Assembly (NCBI GenBank): GCA_026417275.1
Contig: JAOADO010000025.1
Span: forward strand, 1-20,715
Length of the DNA: 20,715 bases
Source of the DNA: Verrucomicrobiia bacterium
Lineage (GTDB): Bacteria; Verrucomicrobiota; Verrucomicrobiae; Limisphaerales; JAKPVM01
Reading direction: 5' to 3'
The position numbers and the translations under genes were made by a program. The notes under the pieces were generated by a model, which did not search any database, had not been told where the DNA came from, and was given only the letters and a program-made list of their open reading frames with translations. Positions within the stretch are counted from its first letter, which is position 1. The number at the start of each line of letters is the position of its first letter. Positions 18,169-20,715 of this stretch are shown piece by piece.

Positions 18169-18393
18169 ATTTCCCGATCAGGGTTTTATTGACCGATTTA
18201 TTTGCTTATAATACCCGCTAGATTAAGGTATTACAAACCTCATCTAAACGGATTTGACGTTCAAATATCTTTAAAATTCAAATTTTTGCAATTCCAAATT
18301 TTGAATTATTCACAGCAAGAAGTTTGCCAAAATATAGAAATATTTAAATAATTGTTAAAATTTTATTAGTATGGAGAAACGAAATTCGCTCAA
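18169..18393. other. AT-rich intergenic region upstream of the giant gene
   Basis: 225 bases between the beta-helix gene stop (TGA, 18394-18396) and the giant gene start. No coding frame or RNA gene is recognised. It holds the candidate promoter at 18208-18236 and an imperfect all-AT-rich inverted repeat (AATTCAAATTT at 18275-18285 with AAATTTTGAATT at 18296-18307). That repeat might help end transcription of the beta-helix gene but is weak. Confidence 0.6.
18208..18236 (-). promoter_or_regulatory. Candidate sigma-70-type promoter of the giant gene
   Basis: On the minus strand, TTGTAA (18236-18231) and TATTAT (18213-18208) are separated by 17 bases, matching the -35 at four of six and the -10 at five of six positions. 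Transcription would begin near 18201, giving a 5' leader of about 33 bases before the ATG at 18168. No operator is recognised. AT-rich DNA gives chance matches, so this is a prediction. Confidence 0.5.
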
Positions 18394-20526
18394 TCACTTT
18401 TTAGGACGGACGCCAGAGTTTGAATAATTGAATGGTGCGAACCCAATTTTACTAACCGGCGAATCTTGTTTGAATTTGTAATTATCCTTTACTATATCCT
18501 CGAACATTGGATTGGCAATAATGCTTCCACTGTCTTGCCCTTTTTTCTTCTGCCAGTCTTCGAATGTGTATTTATCGAATGTGAAGTTCGTGGTCGATAC
18601 ATTCCAATACAGGTTTGAACGGAATATGAAATTCGTTCCGGAATAATTGCCATCCAACAACTTACCATCTCTCCAATAGACAATGTTTTTCTCAAAAATG
18701 AAACTCAAATGCGTTTCTGCTCGCGACCTTTGAATCTGGTGGTTTTTTGCAAAGGCAAATATGTTGTTTCGCACAATATTATCTTTTCCGTAGTGTTGAT
18801 GGAATCCTCCGTGTGTGGTTCGATACACAAGGTTGTTTTCCGCAAGAATGCCGGTTGTGCCCTCGTCAAAGTAAATTCCCCATCCACCATATCTCAACCC
18901 CTGGATATCGTGCCATAGATTGTGACGAATTTTTGAGCCAGTGTGGAGACCAAGCGTGTAAATACCACCCATGTCGCTTAAAATCGGTCCATCGCCGTCG
19001 GATTTTACCCCGATATGGTGGACGTGATTAAATTCGACAATGTTGTTTGTTGCAAGCGCTTTTGTATAACCCCATGTCCAGCCAATCGAAATGCCGGTGT
19101 AATAGAAATCGTGTATGTGATTGTGAATTAAAAGGTTGGATGGGGACTGACCTATCCAGATGCCAATCGCACTATGAAATATTAAACCGCCGTTGTGTAT
19201 ATGGCAATCGCTTACCTCGTTGCCAAGAGCAATTTCATCGGGATTTGACCGAATGCTTGTTTCGCCGATTTTAATACCACCTGCGCCCAGATTCTGAACA
19301 TTACAGTATGTAACCTTATTGCTCTGGCAACCGCGTCCGAGCTCAATTGCATAGCTGCCAATATTGATAAAATTACAATTTGTAAAGACACTGTTTCTTA
19401 GAAACTCAGCTTTAACTGCTCCTGGAACACCAACTGCCGCCTGGGCAAAACCGCCCACTTCCGCTTTTGGCGGAGGCCATATCTCGACTTTTGATTCTCC
19501 TCGGTCAAAACCATCAGGGAAATACCATTCAGCATGTGAAAATGTTAATCCGTCAAAAACGATGGACTGGACAAATTTTTTACTGGTGCCATCTCCCTTT
19601 ATAATCACCAATTGCGAAAGAACAGGGGCAACAACTTCGGTTTTATCTGGCTCCTCACCTGGATTTGGATAATAATACAATTTTCCGGTTGCGGCGTCCA
19701 AATACCATTCACCAGGGGCATCCAGCGCTTCAAACACGTTTTCAATGTAATACAGGTCACCCGGTTCGAGTTTAAATACGCTTCGTTTTCTGAACATAAG
19801 CATTCGTTTGCCATAATCAATTGACATAATTGGAAGATGGGATTCTATCCAGCGATTCATGACTCGTATCTCGCCAAATTTGTAGTCTTTCCATTCACCG
19901 ATATCACCCGCTTTGAAAACAAACCTTGATTGTCCCTGGGTCCATTCGACACCATTGGTTGCGTCCGGAACAGATTCAACAGGAAGACAACCAGTGTTTG
20001 GATGTCTTGAGCGCGGTCTTGGAGCGCCATTGACCCACAATTGATGAAAAAACCATTTCCCTTCGCGGACTTCTGGAAGTTCGAGCATCCAGAGTTTTTT
20101 CCCTCCATCAACAACTTGTTTCCACCCGGTCAGTTTTCTGCCACCGCTGATAATTGGTTTTTCGTCGGGCATTGCTGAATAGTGAATTGTCAATCCGTCT
20201 GACGCCGAGTCCTCCCCAGTTAATTCGATTGGTCTGGTCAAGAAATAAATTCCACCGCCAATCCAGACCTTTGGATTAATGTTTGTATTCGACGCTACAC
20301 TTTTGAATTGACGGACCGCATTGCGTGCGCGCTCGATTGTGGCAAAAGGACCGTCTGTGAAATCGGGATTTGGCTTGGGCAGTTTTCCAGACCATTTATC
20401 ATTCCCATTTGTTGCGACAAAGAATACCCCCGGACCCGGTTTAACCGCCAATTTTCCCCCGCCGCATCCTGAAAGAAATATACATAATGACAAGATTCCT
20501 GCACAATACTGGATAATTGCCTTCAT
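18394..20526 (-). CDS. Right-handed parallel beta-helix lipoprotein, GH141-like candidate carbohydrate-active enzyme
   Basis: Lipoprotein of 710 residues. The signal peptide ends in lipobox LSGC (Cys21), followed by Gly-Gly-Gly. An entry segment has the common motif FVATNGNDKWSG...GPFATIERARNAV, then GGIYFLTRPIEL and PIISGGRKLTGW (S127-W135). Residues about 200-320 form an inserted beta-rich part, and from about 330 a parallel beta-helix runs to the end, with GGIYTLGLHTGSKIRHNLWHDI (preceding D518) and GIYFDEGTTGILAENNLVYR (D554, E555) in successive coils. This arrangement is what I associate with the GH141-type and related beta-helix glycosidases or lyases; the exact substrate is not readable. 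The acidic residues D518, D554 and E555 are catalytic candidates by inference only. The frame is open to 20586, but ATG 20526 gives a clean lipoprotein signal. The gene lies downstream of glnS and upstream of the giant gene. Confidence 0.85.
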   Translation of the reverse strand: MKAIIQYCAGILSLCIFLSGCGGGKLAVKPGPGVFFVATNGNDKWSGKLPKPNPDFTDGPFATIERARNAVRQFKSVASNTNINPKVWIGGGIYFLTRPIELTGEDSASDGLTIHYSAMPDEKPIISGGRKLTGWKQVVDGGKKLWMLELPEVREGKWFFHQLWVNGAPRPRSRHPNTGCLPVESVPDATNGVEWTQGQSRFVFKAGDIGEWKDYKFGEIRVMNRWIESHLPIMSIDYGKRMLMFRKRSVFKLEPGDLYYIENVFEALDAPGEWYLDAATGKLYYYPNPGEEPDKTEVVAPVLSQLVIIKGDGTSKKFVQSIVFDGLTFSHAEWYFPDGFDRGESKVEIWPPPKAEVGGFAQAAVGVPGAVKAEFLRNSVFTNCNFINIGSYAIELGRGCQSNKVTYCNVQNLGAGGIKIGETSIRSNPDEIALGNEVSDCHIHNGGLIFHSAIGIWIGQSPSNLLIHNHIHDFYYTGISIGWTWGYTKALATNNIVEFNHVHHIGVKSDGDGPILSDMGGIYTLGLHTGSKIRHNLWHDIQGLRYGGWGIYFDEGTTGILAENNLVYRTTHGGFHQHYGKDNIVRNNIFAFAKNHQIQRSRAETHLSFIFEKNIVYWRDGKLLDGNYSGTNFIFRSNLYWNVSTTNFTFDKYTFEDWQKKKGQDSGSIIANPMFEDIVKDNYKFKQDSPVSKIGFAPFNYSNSGVRPKK

Positions 20527-20568
20527 ATCTTTAACTTCTAATTGGATTCTAATAAAAACTCTGCATAC

Positions 20569-20591
20569 AAGGATGGGAAATACCAATCCTT
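20569..20591 (-). terminator. Weak hairpin after glnS, candidate terminator
   Basis: AAGGAT (20569-20574) pairs with ATCCTT (20586-20591). Inside it a further GG/CC pairing is possible across one mismatch, leaving a small loop. On the minus strand it lies 31 bases past the glnS stop and is followed eight bases later by GTTTTTATT. The stem is short, so termination is plausible but not strong. Confidence 0.35.
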
Positions 20592-20621
20592 TTATTCAAA
20601 ATTTTTGAGGATAAATGAATT

Positions 20622-20715
20622 TTATATCCCAGCTTTTTGTTTTTCTTTAGCCCAGGTGTCTTTCAATGTAATCGTTCGGTTAAAGACAAGACCGGGGCGT
20701 TTTTTGGATATATCG
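20622..20715 (-). CDS. glnS: Glutaminyl-tRNA synthetase, C-terminal end (partial)
   Basis: Only the last 30 codons and the TAA stop (20622-20624) are in the window; the gene enters from the right edge. The reading contains RPGLVFNRTITLKDTWAKE, which closely resembles the conserved C-terminal signature of bacterial class I GlnRS (PVFNRTVxLRDTWAK in Escherichia coli). GlnRS charges tRNA-Gln in the cytosol; the visible part belongs to the C-terminal anticodon-binding beta-barrel. The tail after the Trp (AKEKQKAGI) is a few residues long, as in other GlnRS. A non-discriminating GluRS is unlikely, because it lacks this motif. Confidence 0.88.
   Translation of the reverse strand, partial: DISKKRPGLVFNRTITLKDTWAKEKQKAGI

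Noticed and set aside
17957..18211. Plus-strand open frame crossing the start of the giant gene
   Set aside because: Most of it is antisense to the signal peptide and first domain, and no family resemblance is seen.
18275..18307. AT-rich inverted repeat between the beta-helix gene and the giant gene
   Set aside because: The arms are imperfect and nearly all A/T in an AT-rich region, so chance is likely; not called as a terminator.
20527..20586. 20-codon N-terminal extension of the beta-helix lipoprotein
   Set aside because: It overlaps the candidate glnS terminator and precedes a complete lipoprotein signal starting at 20526.

Overview
The window carries six protein-coding genes, all on the minus strand. 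In transcription order, right to left, they are: the C-terminal tail of a glutaminyl-tRNA synthetase (glnS, cut by the right edge), a right-handed beta-helix lipoprotein of about 710 residues, a giant secreted multidomain protein of 4503 residues, a TlpA-like thioredoxin lipoprotein, an iron-type DtxR regulator carrying two FeoA domains, and a ferrous-iron transporter feoB (cut by the left edge). No RNA genes, insertion sequences, phage genes or CRISPR arrays are visible.

The likely host is a Gram-negative PVC-group bacterium, most probably a Verrucomicrobium of the Pedosphaera/Limisphaerales kind. This is inference from protein style: long Asn/Thr/Ser-rich secreted proteins with lamin-tail (LTD) and CotH domains, Ig-like repeats, and a short C-terminal module ending in Tyr-Arg-x-Arg. 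Two lipoboxes, moderately AT-rich DNA and start codons without clear Shine-Dalgarno sequences agree with this. No rRNA is present to settle it.

Layout: feoB (1-2205) lies 10 bases downstream of dtxR-feoA (2216-3169), which lies about 45 bases downstream of the tlpA-like gene (3214-4503). These may form one transcription unit for iron uptake plus an envelope redox protein, although an inverted repeat at 3191-3226 may separate the redox gene from the iron pair. A strong hairpin at 4591-4627 closes the giant gene (4657-18168). The 225-base AT-rich gap upstream of that gene holds its best candidate promoter. The beta-helix lipoprotein (18394-20526) follows glnS (20622 to the right edge), with a weaker candidate terminator between them.

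The most unusual item is the giant protein, which fills 65% of the window. It combines three copies of a galactose-binding-like beta-sandwich, four Big_9-like Ig domains, two copies of an unassigned module of about 225 residues, six copies of a Swm/Big-type repeat, seven LTD domains, one CotH kinase-like domain, one parallel beta-helix, an I-set-like Ig domain, a cadherin-like domain and the C-terminal module. It reads as a secreted or surface-displayed mosaic grown by internal duplication. Its function cannot be derived from sequence alone. The neighbouring beta-helix lipoprotein resembles GH141-like carbohydrate-active enzymes, so a role in binding or handling polysaccharide is a reasonable but unproven reading.
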